A stretch of DNA of 64,000 nucleotides from Niastella sp. OAS944 (GTDB lineage Bacteria > Bacteroidota > Bacteroidia > Chitinophagales > Chitinophagaceae). The notes beneath the pieces are model-generated. The model did not search any database, was not told where the DNA came from, and saw nothing but the letters and a program-made list of their open reading frames with translations. Numbering within the stretch: the first letter of the stretch is position 1; each line of letters starts with the position of its first letter. Position numbers and translations under genes: made by a program. This document shows positions 1 through 7,461 of the stretch, piece by piece. The DNA is taken from NCBI GenBank assembly GCA_024809215.1, contig JANUBW010000001.1, positions 1,716,841-1,780,840 of the forward strand, written 5' to 3'.

Positions 1-312
1 GCTGTAAATATCAATAAACGAGGGGTAAATAAATTTACCGCTGCAATCAACAACAACGGCATCTTTAGGGATGGTTACCGATGTGCCTACCGCCACCACT
101 TTACCTTCCCTAATGACCAGGGTGGCATTGGCGAGCGTTGTTTGTACATCCTTTACAATAGTAGCATTTGTAAACGCGAAACATTTTACCTGGGGGTCGG
201 CTATGCCGTTCACTGGGAACGTTACCTGCGCCCGGGTGGCGGTTTGAATCAGGAGCATAAGGCCAAACAGGAAAAGGAGCTTTCCTGGGGGAAAGAAACA
301 GTTCTCTCTCAT
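1..312 (-). CDS. amidohydrolase family protein, N-terminal part (cut by window edge)
   Basis: The reverse strand reads an open frame from an ATG at 312 to the window edge (104 codons, in frame to base 1). It begins with a signal peptide (a hydrophobic run, then TATRAQ) and continues with FTNATIVKDVQTTLANATLV, a glycine turn, and a segment ending in KFIYPSFIDIYS. That beta-strand arrangement followed by 'G-K-F-I-Y-P-S-F-I-D' is the N-terminal composite domain of the amidohydrolase superfamily (imidazolonepropionase/dihydroorotase-like), just before the first metal-binding HxH. It is therefore probably an exported metal-dependent hydrolase; the substrate cannot be judged from this fragment. It diverges from deoC. 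Confidence 0.75.
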   Translation of the reverse strand, partial: MRENCFFPPGKLLFLFGLMLLIQTATRAQVTFPVNGIADPQVKCFAFTNATIVKDVQTTLANATLVIREGKVVAVGTSVTIPKDAVVVDCSGKFIYPSFIDIYS

Positions 313-394
313 GTGCTTTTGGTTTTAGTGATAATTCAGGAACACAAAAGCCGAATTTAGGTAAATGAACTAATTTAGTCGGGTTAAAAACTTC

Positions 395-406
395 TTAACC
401 GGTTAA
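395..406. promoter_or_regulatory. 12-bp perfect palindrome upstream of deoC
   Basis: TTAACCGGTTAA lies 8 bp before the deoC ATG in the intergenic region shared with the divergent amidohydrolase. It could be an operator or chance; no second copy was noticed. Confidence 0.25.
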
Positions 407-414
407 TACGCTAC

Positions 415-1089
415 ATGAACATCGCACAATACATCGATCATACCTTGCTAAAACCTGCAGCAACCACACATGAGATAAAAAACCTATGCGACGAAGCCAT
501 TCAGTACAATTTTTTTGCGGTTTGTGTGCCCCCACCGCTGGTAAAAAATGCCCGCAGGGTGCTTGCGAACAGTTCGGTTAAAACGGCAACGGTCATTGGT
601 TTTCCTTTTGGCTATTCGGTTGGCCGGGCAAAACTGATAGAGGCGCAACAGGCAATACAGGATGGGGCCGATGAGCTGGATGTGGTTATTAACCTGGTTG
701 CGTTGAAAAGCGAGGCCTGGCAATACCTGCAAATGGAAATGGAAGATATTGTGGAAGCCGCGCATGCTAATAACAAGCTGGTAAAAGTGATCATTGAAAG
801 CGGTATACTTACCAATGAAGAAATAATAAAATGTTGTGAAATATATGCCAAAGTGGGTGTTGATTTTTTGAAAACCAGTACCGGTTATGCCGAAAAAGGG
901 GCTACCATTGAGGCGGTGCAACTGATGCGCCAGCACCTGCCGTCTAATATTAAGATAAAAGCCAGCGGCGGCATTCGCACCTATGAGCAGGCCGAGCAGT
1001 ATGTTAAGGTCGGGGCGAACAGGTTGGGATGTAGTGCGAGTGTGGCTATAGTTACAGGAGCTCCGCAGAATGGAGCGGCGGGATATTAA
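415..1089 (+). CDS. deoC: deoxyribose-phosphate aldolase
   Basis: DeoC cleaves 2-deoxy-D-ribose 5-phosphate to glyceraldehyde 3-phosphate and acetaldehyde, the last step of deoxynucleoside catabolism in the cytoplasm. The 224-residue protein has the usual family length and motifs: IDHTLLKP near the N-terminus, Asp in ELDVVINL (about residue 89), the Schiff-base lysine in FLKTSTGY (Lys153) and the second catalytic lysine in IKASGGIRT (about 180-187). The C-terminal tail after ANRLGCSASVAIVTGAP is slightly unusual in sequence but of normal length. It stands alone here, with the divergent amidohydrolase upstream and repeats downstream, and shows no Shine-Dalgarno, as is usual for the phylum. Confidence 0.95.
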   Translation: MNIAQYIDHTLLKPAATTHEIKNLCDEAIQYNFFAVCVPPPLVKNARRVLANSSVKTATVIGFPFGYSVGRAKLIEAQQAIQDGADELDVVINLVALKSEAWQYLQMEMEDIVEAAHANNKLVKVIIESGILTNEEIIKCCEIYAKVGVDFLKTSTGYAEKGATIEAVQLMRQHLPSNIKIKASGGIRTYEQAEQYVKVGANRLGCSASVAIVTGAPQNGAAGY

Positions 1090-1094
1090 GAATA

Positions 1095-1170
1095 GGTTAC
1101 AAGTTACAGGGGTACAAGTTGCAGGGAAAACAAATACAGGAGCTGGTTACCGGTTTCCGGTTACCGGGTT
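1095..1170. repeat. degenerate heptamer repeats after deoC
   Basis: The deoC-SPOR gap holds 7-bp direct repeats, GTTACAA/GTTACAG/GTTGCAG around 1096-1125 and GGTTACC GGTTTCC GGTTACC at 1145-1165. Related arrays occur at 12919-12996 and 23395-23422. Confidence 0.7.
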
Positions 1171-1341
1171 GTAGCAACTAAGTAATAGCTTACCTGCCGC
1201 CTGGCGAAAGGACTTGCAACCTGGAACTTCTTGAATTATCTTTGGCGAAGAATTTGCATAAAGATCGCTAGAGGCTGCATAAAACCATAAGTATCATTAA
1301 GTACCAGCTCAATTTATGCCAGCTTTTAAAATATATTTCAG

Positions 1342-1782
1342 ATGAAATACCTTATTTGTTGCTCCTTATTGATCCTGTCCCACAGTTTGTTTGCACAAAC
1401 ACAAGTAGATTCAACAGACAGCAGTTCTGTAACTGTACATAAAGATCCGCGGATCGATATGCTGATAAAAAAGCAGATCCAGATCAATGAGCTTACCACC
1501 CGCGATGCCCGCCGCCATGTGCAGGGATATCGTATTCTGGTAATAAGCACCAACGACCGCAACAAGGCCAATAGCGCCAAAACAAAGATCTACCAGGAGT
1601 TTCCTGAATTGAATGCTTACCTTATGTGGCAAAGCCCTAATATGAAACTAAAGGTGGGTGATTTCAAAAGCCGCGAAGAGGCCGAGCCCTATCTTTCGGC
1701 CATTCAACGTTTCTTCCCCAATGGCGTTTACATCATTCGCGACATCATTGAGGTGAATCCTGATAAGTCGGGGACGCTTTAA
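1342..1782 (+). CDS. SPOR domain-containing exported protein
   Basis: The 146-residue product has a clear signal peptide (MKYLICCSLLILSHSLFAQ) and then a short linker rich in Ser/Thr/Asp. Residues about 60-137 form a SPOR-type repeat: VQGYRILVIS, then NKANSAKTKIYQEFPE, then MKLKVGDFKSREEAEPYL and a closing segment with NGVYIIRD. SPOR domains bind denuded septal peptidoglycan glycan strands, so a periplasmic role linked to the cell wall is inferred. Many Bacteroidetes carry stand-alone SPOR proteins of this size; no partner gene is adjacent. A good terminator follows at 1807-1840. Confidence 0.85.
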   Translation: MKYLICCSLLILSHSLFAQTQVDSTDSSSVTVHKDPRIDMLIKKQIQINELTTRDARRHVQGYRILVISTNDRNKANSAKTKIYQEFPELNAYLMWQSPNMKLKVGDFKSREEAEPYLSAIQRFFPNGVYIIRDIIEVNPDKSGTL

Positions 1783-1806
1783 TAATCCTTACATCAAAAA
1801 ATATTG

Positions 1807-1840
1807 AAAGGCGAGGCATTTTTACATTGTCTCGCCTTTT
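1807..1840 (+). terminator. rho-independent terminator after the SPOR gene
   Basis: AAAGGCGAG (1807-1815) pairs with CTCGCCTTT (1831-1839), giving a 9-bp stem ending in a short T run. Confidence 0.8.
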
Positions 1841-1893
1841 GCGTAAACAGCACACACATAAAATATTATAAACATACATAAGCCTTTAATTAA

Positions 1894-1901
1894 TACATTT
1901 G
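1894..1901 (+). promoter_or_regulatory. Bacteroidetes -7 promoter box for the DUF3800 gene
   Basis: TACATTTG matches TAnnTTTG and sits 24 bp before the ATG at 1926. It overlaps the alternative TTG start at 1899, which argues for the ATG as the true start. No clear -33 TTTG was found. Confidence 0.45.
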
Positions 1902-1925
1902 CTTCCATCAAAACTAACGGCTGCT

Positions 1926-2675
1926 ATGTATTTCTGTTATGTAGACGAAAGCGGAGATTGTGGTGCGTTTAATCCAGATACTCCTAAAAATACAGGCTCT
2001 CCTTATTTTATCTTAGTTGGTTTAATTGTGCATGCAGAGAAATGGAAGTTCTCCTTAGAAGTTTTTAAAACCTTCCGTAAAAAATTGGCTGCACAAAGCT
2101 ATCTACCTTACGATGTGGAATTTCATTGTTCAGAAATGATTGATCCACATAAGATCAAAGCATATACTCAAATTAGTGTAGCCGATAGATGGAAAATGAT
2201 AGAAGCTTTTGCAGAAAAGATCGGAGGAAATGATGCGTTCACCATAATAGCATCAGTGATCAATAAAAGAGAAAGTTCAATACCGCCAAACGAATACCTC
2301 ACAGCCTCCATTACAAAACTATACCACGCTTATGATCATTTTCTGAAAGAAAAAAAGCAATATGGAATTGTATTGTTCGATAGATCGAATGTAGGAACAA
2401 TACATTCACATGTTAGGAAATTGTTAGGCACTGGAGCTGAAGGAGATGCTATTCCTGGAATAAAAGTAAACCACGTAATTGAAGATCCTATTTTCCGCGT
2501 TTCAGTAGATTCTATGTTTATTCAGGCGGCTGATGTTATTGCATATACTTTGAAAGAAAAAGAGTTTCCGCAAACATCCAGAAAGAAATATCATGCAGAT
2601 AGAATATTTACAAACAAGCTAAAAAGAATATGCTATTGCTCCGGCGATGTTAATGAAGGAATAATCATGACATAA
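1926..2675 (+). CDS. DUF3800 domain-containing protein
   Basis: The protein (249 residues from ATG 1926) opens with MYFCYVDESGDCG, the diagnostic start of DUF3800, where the first acidic residues resemble an RNase H-like active site. Other family hallmarks are an internal FHCSEMI segment, GIVLFDRSN in the middle and a late VDSMFIQAADVIAYTLKE, where the second acidic cluster lies. DUF3800 proteins are often found in mobile or defence contexts but have no settled function. The gene is visibly richer in A/T codons (AAA, ATA, AAT) than its neighbours, which suggests acquisition from elsewhere. Its stop codon overlaps the T tract (read on the minus strand) of a convergent small RNA candidate. The TTG at 1899 gives a longer reading but lies inside a promoter box. 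Confidence 0.85.
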   Translation: MYFCYVDESGDCGAFNPDTPKNTGSPYFILVGLIVHAEKWKFSLEVFKTFRKKLAAQSYLPYDVEFHCSEMIDPHKIKAYTQISVADRWKMIEAFAEKIGGNDAFTIIASVINKRESSIPPNEYLTASITKLYHAYDHFLKEKKQYGIVLFDRSNVGTIHSHVRKLLGTGAEGDAIPGIKVNHVIEDPIFRVSVDSMFIQAADVIAYTLKEKEFPQTSRKKYHADRIFTNKLKRICYCSGDVNEGIIMT

Positions 2676-2742
2676 AAAAACCCCGGTTCCAAACCGAGGA
2701 CTTGTTCCGGGCTCCCAGAGCCGTACAGCTCCTTTGGTCCAG
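2674..2742 (-). ncRNA. candidate small RNA of about 70 nt
   Basis: On the minus strand a full promoter (2748-2779) is followed by about 70 nt with two stable hairpins and a strong terminator. The inner hairpin is GGCTC-TGG-GAGCC (2722 down to 2710). The terminator stem pairs CCTCGGTT (2699-2692) with AACCGGGG (2688-2681) and is followed by seven T. One pair of that stem is G-U when read as minus-strand RNA but would be a C-A mismatch on the plus strand, which shows which strand is the RNA. No convincing ORF lies inside. I do not recognise the family; it could be an independent sRNA or an RNA already in Rfam for Bacteroidetes. Confidence 0.6.
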
Positions 2743-2747
2743 AGATT

Positions 2748-2779
2748 CAAAGATATACATTTTTTCAAATATATCCAAA
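2748..2779 (-). promoter_or_regulatory. promoter of the small RNA candidate
   Basis: Read on the minus strand: TTTG (2779-2776), a 20-bp spacer, then TATCTTTG (2755-2748). Both elements and the spacing fit the Bacteroidetes sigma-ABfr consensus, placing the start near 2742. Confidence 0.7.
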
Positions 2780-2827
2780 CATTATATTTCCCACTTGCTC
2801 ATGCTTAACACTTTCCCCCTTTCCAAT

Positions 2828-2835
2828 TATCTTTG
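2828..2835 (+). promoter_or_regulatory. -7 box directly before the M20 gene (possible leaderless start)
   Basis: TATCTTTG ends five bases before the ATG at 2841, so a start 5-7 bp downstream would fall on the start codon itself. It also overlaps the GTG at 2835, arguing against that start. No good -33 element is visible. Confidence 0.45.
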
Positions 2836-2840
2836 TGGCT

Positions 2841-4028
2841 ATGAGCACTTTGCAAAAGAAGATCCAAAGCCTGGCAAAAACATACTCTGCTGAGTTCATA
2901 GATATTCGCCACCATTTACATGCACATCCTGAATTAAGTTATCAGGAATTCGAAACCTCGCGTTTCGTTCAAAGTAAATTAAAAGAATTTGGGATCCCCT
3001 TTACTGTAATGGCCGAAACCGGTGTTGTTGGTTTAATAAAAGGTAAGAACCCTGAAAAGAAAGTACTTGCCCTGCGCGCCGATATGGATGCCCTCCCCAT
3101 CACCGAACAAAACGATGTTCCTTATAAATCAAAGAACGAAGGCGTAATGCATGCCTGCGGTCACGATGTTCATACCACCTGTTTACTGGGCGCTGCAAAA
3201 ATATTGCAGGAGTTAAAAGACGAATGGGAAGGAACCGTAAAACTCATCTTTCAACCCGGTGAAGAAAGAAACCCCGGCGGTGCCAGCATTCTTATTAAAG
3301 AAGGCGTACTGGAAAACCCAAAGCCTCAGGCTATATTCGGATTGCATGTTCATCCGCAACTGGAAATTGGAAAATTAAGTTTTCGCGGCGGACAGGTTAT
3401 GGCCAGCGCCGATGAAATTTATATAACCATCAAAGGCAAAGGCGGTCATGCCGCTGCGCCGCATTTAACCGTTGATACCATTCTGATTGCCTCGCACCTC
3501 ATTGTGTCGCTGCAACAGATCATCAGTCGTAACAGGAATCCGTTGTCACCTTCGGTATTGTCTATCTGTTCTATTCAGGGCGGCCATACCACCAACGTTA
3601 TACCCAGCGAAGTAAAACTGATGGGCACCTTCCGTGCACTTGATGAAGAATGGCGTTTTAAGGCCCATGAGCTTATTCGCAAACAGGCCACAGAGTTAGT
3701 ACATAGCATGGGCGCAGAAATTGACCTGCACATTGACGTGGGTTATCCTACAGTTTACAATAATGAAAAACTAACCGAAGTTGCCCGTGAATTAGCCGAG
3801 CAATACATGGGTAAAGAAAAAGTGGAGACTACCGAAGTGCGTATGGGTGCTGAAGACTTTGGTTATTATACCAATCACATTCCCGGTTGTTTTTACCGCC
3901 TTGGTGTTATGAATGTTGGCAAAGGCATTACGTCGGGCGTGCACACACCTACCTTTAACATTGATGAAAGCGCTATTGAAATTGGCACGGGTATTATGGC
4001 TTGCCTGGGTAGTGGAACAGAATATTAA
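2841..4028 (+). CDS. M20 family metallopeptidase / N-acyl-amino-acid amidohydrolase
   Basis: This 395-residue protein is an M20D-type amidohydrolase (hippurate hydrolase/IAA-amino acid hydrolase group), which removes acyl groups from amino acids or cleaves small peptides using two divalent metals. Visible motifs are HLHAHPELSYQE (about 25-36), RADMDALP (79-86), HACGHDVH metal ligands (104-111), FQPGEE (about 135-140), the dimerisation-domain start GKGGHAA, and the C-terminal MGAEDFGYY. There is no signal peptide, so it is cytoplasmic. ATG 2841 is preferred over GTG 2835 because the latter overlaps a promoter box. An 11-bp terminator stem follows. Confidence 0.9.
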   Translation: MSTLQKKIQSLAKTYSAEFIDIRHHLHAHPELSYQEFETSRFVQSKLKEFGIPFTVMAETGVVGLIKGKNPEKKVLALRADMDALPITEQNDVPYKSKNEGVMHACGHDVHTTCLLGAAKILQELKDEWEGTVKLIFQPGEERNPGGASILIKEGVLENPKPQAIFGLHVHPQLEIGKLSFRGGQVMASADEIYITIKGKGGHAAAPHLTVDTILIASHLIVSLQQIISRNRNPLSPSVLSICSIQGGHTTNVIPSEVKLMGTFRALDEEWRFKAHELIRKQATELVHSMGAEIDLHIDVGYPTVYNNEKLTEVARELAEQYMGKEKVETTEVRMGAEDFGYYTNHIPGCFYRLGVMNVGKGITSGVHTPTFNIDESAIEIGTGIMACLGSGTEY

Positions 4029-4051
4029 TTGATCTTATTACCATATAACAG

Positions 4052-4086
4052 ACCCGGTGCTGCTAAACAGCACCGGGTTTATTTTT
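4052..4086 (+). terminator. terminator after the M20 gene
   Basis: ACCCGGTGCTG (4052-4062) pairs perfectly with CAGCACCGGGT (4068-4078), followed by TTTATTTTT. The convergent beta-lactamase fragment ends inside this hairpin. Confidence 0.85.
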
Positions 4087-4455
4087 AATCCATTTTGGTA
4101 ACCTGCGCCATTTCTCCCTTAAAAAACCGGGCATATTCTTGTTTACATGATCATTCACCGAGAGCTTTCGCTGCTCCTGTAGTTTAAGCACCAATGCAGC
4201 TGTGAATGTTTTGGTAATGGAAGCTATACAATAAACAGTTTGTTTATCATGGCGAATTTTTTTTTCTTCATGGCTATACCCGTATCCTTTATGCAATACT
4301 ATTTTTCCTTCTTTGGCAACCAGTACCATGCCGCTAAACTCAGCATTAGCAACACTCTTTACAATAAGCCTATCTATTTTTCCGGCTTCATCCTGTGCAA
4401 GTAACGAACAGTTTAAAAAAAGACTGACTGTTACAAACAACAACAACTTTTTCAT
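4063..4455 (-). pseudogene. truncated beta-lactamase-family serine hydrolase
   Basis: The 130-residue frame has a signal peptide (MKKLLLFVTVSLFLNCSLLAQ) and the first quarter of a class C/PBP-like serine hydrolase: SGMVLVAKEGKIVLHKGYGY, then the catalytic SITK (Ser79-Lys82), then KLSVNDHVNKNMPGF. Intact family members run to 350-500 residues with a YxN and an HxG motif; both are missing. The frame turns into unrelated sequence and stops inside the convergent terminator of the M20 gene, so a deletion has probably removed the rest. It is the last gene of the GntR/ABC operon and starts 13 bp after the preceding small gene. A functional short protein is possible but unlikely. Confidence 0.7.
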
Positions 4456-4468
4456 TGTGCAGTAATGG

Positions 4469-4654
4469 TTAATTAACTATCATTTCGAATTTAGAATACC
4501 ATACTGAGAACGGATCGCCGGAGAAATGGTTAACCGTTTTCTTTGGTGCTTCTTTTTCCACCTCTACAACAGGAGCAGGCTGGCTATGATGGTCTTTATT
4601 ACCGGCAATTAATGTTAATAATGCGATGGCTAGTGCTACTAGTACGAGTTGCAT
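4469..4654 (-). CDS. small membrane protein, unknown
   Basis: The 61-residue product begins with one hydrophobic helix (MQLVLVALAIALLTLIAG) followed by a Pro/Glu/Lys-rich hydrophilic part and an aromatic C-terminus (DPFSVWYSKF). I do not recognise a family. It starts 5 bp after the GIN-like gene and precedes the beta-lactamase fragment by 13 bp, so it is almost certainly translated as part of the same operon if it is real. Confidence 0.5.
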   Translation of the reverse strand: MQLVLVALAIALLTLIAGNKDHHSQPAPVVEVEKEAPKKTVNHFSGDPFSVWYSKFEMIVN

Positions 4655-4659
4655 AAAAA

Positions 4660-5358
4660 TTACTTTAAATTTTTTATACTAAAACCCGAAAGATTAATGG
4701 TTGTGTTGTCATCAACATCGAGCGCAAGACCTCTTATCCTCGCTTTTTTACTATCAAAATGGGAGCTGTTCAATTTAAGATTTAGATTATATACCACTAA
4801 ATGCTCTTTCAGGTTGATACTTGAATTATCGCTTGAAAGTGTAAGCTGATTGATGAACTTACTATCATCATCATTGTACATGAGTAGTAAGGATTGTTTG
4901 TTCAAATGAATATTGTATGAGGGCGCCTGCGCACTGTCCTTAGCACCTTTTATTCTAACATGAGTATAGTTGGCCAGCACCTCGGTTGCAGCGGGAAAAT
5001 GTAATTTTACCATTTGATGATTGCACTCGCCACGATCCATTTGATCATTGGTAAATGGAGTACTACTGCGAATGACAATCGTATCGCCCACCACCTGGTA
5101 AACAATACCTTTTTCCTCACCTTTCTTCACTTCAAACCTGCCGGTATTGCTGTTTACAAGTTCTACATCGCAAAGGCCGGATATAGATATGTACTTCGAT
5201 GCGGGCAGGTTAACAGTGGTTAACTCAGCAGATTCGTCCCTTACAAAAGGCACATAGTCGCCCCGTTTGTATTTGGCATACACCATCAGGTTAATTGTAG
5301 CAGACAGAACAATGATGGTTAAAAATATTCCCAGTAGTATTTTATTGCTCGTTTTCAT
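4660..5358 (-). CDS. GIN-like (DUF2807-type) membrane-anchored protein
   Basis: A single N-terminal transmembrane helix (about residues 7-27) anchors a 200-residue extracytoplasmic domain. The segment ISISGLCDVELVNSNTGRFE followed by repeated short strands (TVNLPASKY, ANYTHVRIKG, LTLSSDNSSINLKE) resembles the 'head GIN'/putative auto-transporter adhesin fold, in which similar strands stack as a beta-helix. Such proteins often follow a GntR regulator and an ABC exporter in Bacteroidetes; the function is unknown. Domain assignment is by pattern only. It is transcribed with gntR, 30 bp upstream. Confidence 0.6.
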   Translation of the reverse strand: MKTSNKILLGIFLTIIVLSATINLMVYAKYKRGDYVPFVRDESAELTTVNLPASKYISISGLCDVELVNSNTGRFEVKKGEEKGIVYQVVGDTIVIRSSTPFTNDQMDRGECNHQMVKLHFPAATEVLANYTHVRIKGAKDSAQAPSYNIHLNKQSLLLMYNDDDSKFINQLTLSSDNSSINLKEHLVVYNLNLKLNSSHFDSKKARIRGLALDVDDNTTINLSGFSIKNLK

Positions 5359-5388
5359 AACATTTGAGTGCTTTGTTTTGGCTTTGCA

Positions 5389-5760
5389 TTAAGCAAAATG
5401 TTGTTTCTTGAATTTTTCAAACCGGGGTTTTAACTCTTCGGGATCCATACCCAGCAGAAACATAGTGCGAAAAACCTGCGGCAGGTCCTTCTCTACAAAA
5501 TCATTTTTGCGATAGGTTTGCGCGTTCTTTATAGCGGTGGGTGAAACAAAATAACCAATGCCACGCTGGTTATGAATGATCTCCTGTTGCTGAAGAAATT
5601 CATAGGTACGCATCACGGTATTGGGATTAACTTCCAGTTGCACCGCAAGTTCCCGTACAGATGGTATACGCTCTTCAACCTTCCATTCCTTTAGCAAGAT
5701 CTTCTCGCACACATAATCGGCAATTTGTAAGTATATAGCTTGCGATTCGCGGAATTGCAT
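5389..5760 (-). CDS. GntR family regulator, YtrA type
   Basis: From the ATG at 5760 the protein is 123 residues long, the short YtrA-type architecture: a winged helix-turn-helix (about 5-75) with no large effector domain. Typical GntR signatures are IYLQIADYV, RIPSVRELA, VNPNTVMRTYEFLQQQ and GIGYFV. YtrA regulators repress the ABC transporter operon in which they lie. Here the operator is probably the perfect palindrome at 7462-7483, upstream of the first gene. The frame is open upstream to 5874, but that extension overlaps the permease gene; the ATG at 5760 lies 17 bp past the permease stop and fits family starts. Confidence 0.9.
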   Translation of the reverse strand: MQFRESQAIYLQIADYVCEKILLKEWKVEERIPSVRELAVQLEVNPNTVMRTYEFLQQQEIIHNQRGIGYFVSPTAIKNAQTYRKNDFVEKDLPQVFRTMFLLGMDPEELKPRFEKFKKQHFA

Positions 5761-5777
5761 ATTTAATAATTTAGGCG

Positions 5778-6605
5778 TTAAACTTCTTTTTCTTTCAACC
5801 TGAAATAAGTAACGGTCCAAAGTATCGGCGGCAGTGTGTACATCATTAGAAACAATAGGATTGAACTGATCCATTCAGGAAGGCGTATCATTAGTTCTTT
5901 ACCGTTTTCCAATACCTTGTATACCGTAAACGGTTTGAAGAAACTACCATGCGGCATAAACGAATCAACGATCTTATGTTCCCAAAACACCAGCACCAAA
6001 AACACGATCAACCCCCATATTAGTGTTTTGATATAACTGTACTTTGCAAAGTATACTGACCCTAACAGGAAGATGGATTGTATAGAAAAATAAATGATCA
6101 AAACATAATAAAAGAGATTGACAGGGGAGAATGGACTAACAAATACATTTATAATTTCATTAGGGGCATAATTACCACTCCTTGTTTCCTCATACTTAGC
6201 AAGCATTAAACCATTCGCTACTTTCACCATAATGAAGTCGACCAAATAATACACAGCCGTGTAACAAATGAAGTATAATACAACGCTGAACAGCAGGGCC
6301 GTTAATAATTTTTCAAACAGAGATGCAGGTAACAGCAAATAAGCTATACCCTTAGGTCCATCGCCCAGATCATTGAATTGCATGCTGGCAAACAAACACC
6401 CGGTAAGGAACAGCCCAACAAAATAAGTTACGGACTGCATTTGAAGAACAAGTGGATTTCTATTGTCAACAATTATCACAAAAGAGTACCATAACACCAA
6501 CAATCCGCCAACAGCGCCCAGCGACATCAGGTATCTTTTTTTATTCTCGTTCCAGTGTTTGCCTATATATAATAACCAACGGTTAAGATTGAAGTAGGAA
6601 TTCAT
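5778..6605 (-). CDS. ABC transporter permease (multi-spanning membrane protein)
   Basis: The 275-residue protein has about six hydrophobic helices (e.g. MSLGAVGGLLVLWYSFVIIV, FVGLFLTGCLFASM, ALLFSVVLYFICYTAVYYL, LIWGLIVFLVLVFWE, SILLFLMMYTLPPILW) and no other recognisable domain. Position directly behind an ABC ATPase (10 bp gap) and before a YtrA-type regulator identifies it as the membrane subunit of that exporter, by inference. The substrate is unknown; YtrABC-like systems often respond to envelope-active compounds. Confidence 0.75.
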   Translation of the reverse strand: MNSYFNLNRWLLYIGKHWNENKKRYLMSLGAVGGLLVLWYSFVIIVDNRNPLVLQMQSVTYFVGLFLTGCLFASMQFNDLGDGPKGIAYLLLPASLFEKLLTALLFSVVLYFICYTAVYYLVDFIMVKVANGLMLAKYEETRSGNYAPNEIINVFVSPFSPVNLFYYVLIIYFSIQSIFLLGSVYFAKYSYIKTLIWGLIVFLVLVFWEHKIVDSFMPHGSFFKPFTVYKVLENGKELMIRLPEWISSILLFLMMYTLPPILWTVTYFRLKEKEV

Positions 6606-6614
6606 AGCAATAGT

Positions 6615-7448
6615 TTAAGCGTTAAAGACTGATTCAATGGCTTTGCCATTCAGCACAATGGCTTTGTACAATAATTCAAGATCGAGTTTACTTTCATCGC
6701 CATTGGTATTGTGTGTAATAACGGCGCTGCCACGTAAAGAAGGCTCGCGATACAGTGCCTTCTTTATTTCGTCGCTATCGTACGAAACATGGAACGACAG
6801 TTTGCGGGTGATGGCATCAACCGTATGATCGAACAGAATACGACCTTCATCGATGATAGTAACACGGTCAATAAGACTTTCAAGATCTTTTACCTGGTGG
6901 GTGCTAATGACAATGCATTTATTTTCGTCTACACAACCGGCAATTACTTTACGAAACTGGCTTTTGCTCATGATATCGAGCCCGTTGGTTGGTTCATCCA
7001 TAAGCAGTACAGAGGTATTACAGGCCAGGCCAAAACTGATCAACACTTTCTTTTTTTGGCCATAACTCATTTGTTGCAAAGAATTACTACGGGGAATATC
7101 AAATTCAGTAATATACCGGTTGAATTGATCTTCATTGAATTTAGGGTAAAACGGAGCGGTATATTTTATTAGGTACTCGATGGGCATATCGGGCAAATAG
7201 AATTCCTCAGGCACCATAAACAGGTCGCGCAAAAAAGCGGGCTGGCGTTTGGCCGGGTTAAAGCCAAGCACATTCACCGTGCCTTCTTTGGGAAATAATA
7301 AACCAGCCATGTTTTTTAGCAGGGTGCTTTTACCGGTACCATTCTTACCAAGCAAACCGTAAATATGGCCGGGTTCCAGTTTAAGGCTAAGGCCGGTAAA
7401 TATCTTTTTTTTCCGATACCCAAAATGCAGGTTTTGGATCTGTATCAT
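6615..7448 (-). CDS. ABC transporter ATP-binding protein
   Basis: The 277-residue ATPase shows Walker A GKNGTGKS (34-41), a signature loop MSYGQKKKV in place of canonical LSGGQ, Walker B with VLLMDEPTNGLD and the H-loop VISTHQVKDLESLIDRV. The MSYGQ variant and the roughly 60-residue C-terminal extension are typical of ABC-2 exporters of the YtrB/BcrA kind. It is the first gene of a six-gene minus-strand operon and lies directly downstream of the palindromic operator. Confidence 0.9.
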   Translation of the reverse strand: MIQIQNLHFGYRKKKIFTGLSLKLEPGHIYGLLGKNGTGKSTLLKNMAGLLFPKEGTVNVLGFNPAKRQPAFLRDLFMVPEEFYLPDMPIEYLIKYTAPFYPKFNEDQFNRYITEFDIPRSNSLQQMSYGQKKKVLISFGLACNTSVLLMDEPTNGLDIMSKSQFRKVIAGCVDENKCIVISTHQVKDLESLIDRVTIIDEGRILFDHTVDAITRKLSFHVSYDSDEIKKALYREPSLRGSAVITHNTNGDESKLDLELLYKAIVLNGKAIESVFNA

Positions 7449-7461
7449 GTTTGGCGTTTTA

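Noticed and set aside
142..360. A 72-codon plus-strand frame at the left edge
   Set aside because: It lies antisense over the amidohydrolase N-terminus, whose signal peptide and domain pattern make the minus strand the coding one.
5761..5874. Longer gntR start at 5874
   Set aside because: The extension overlaps the permease gene and precedes the conserved start of YtrA-type regulators at 5760.
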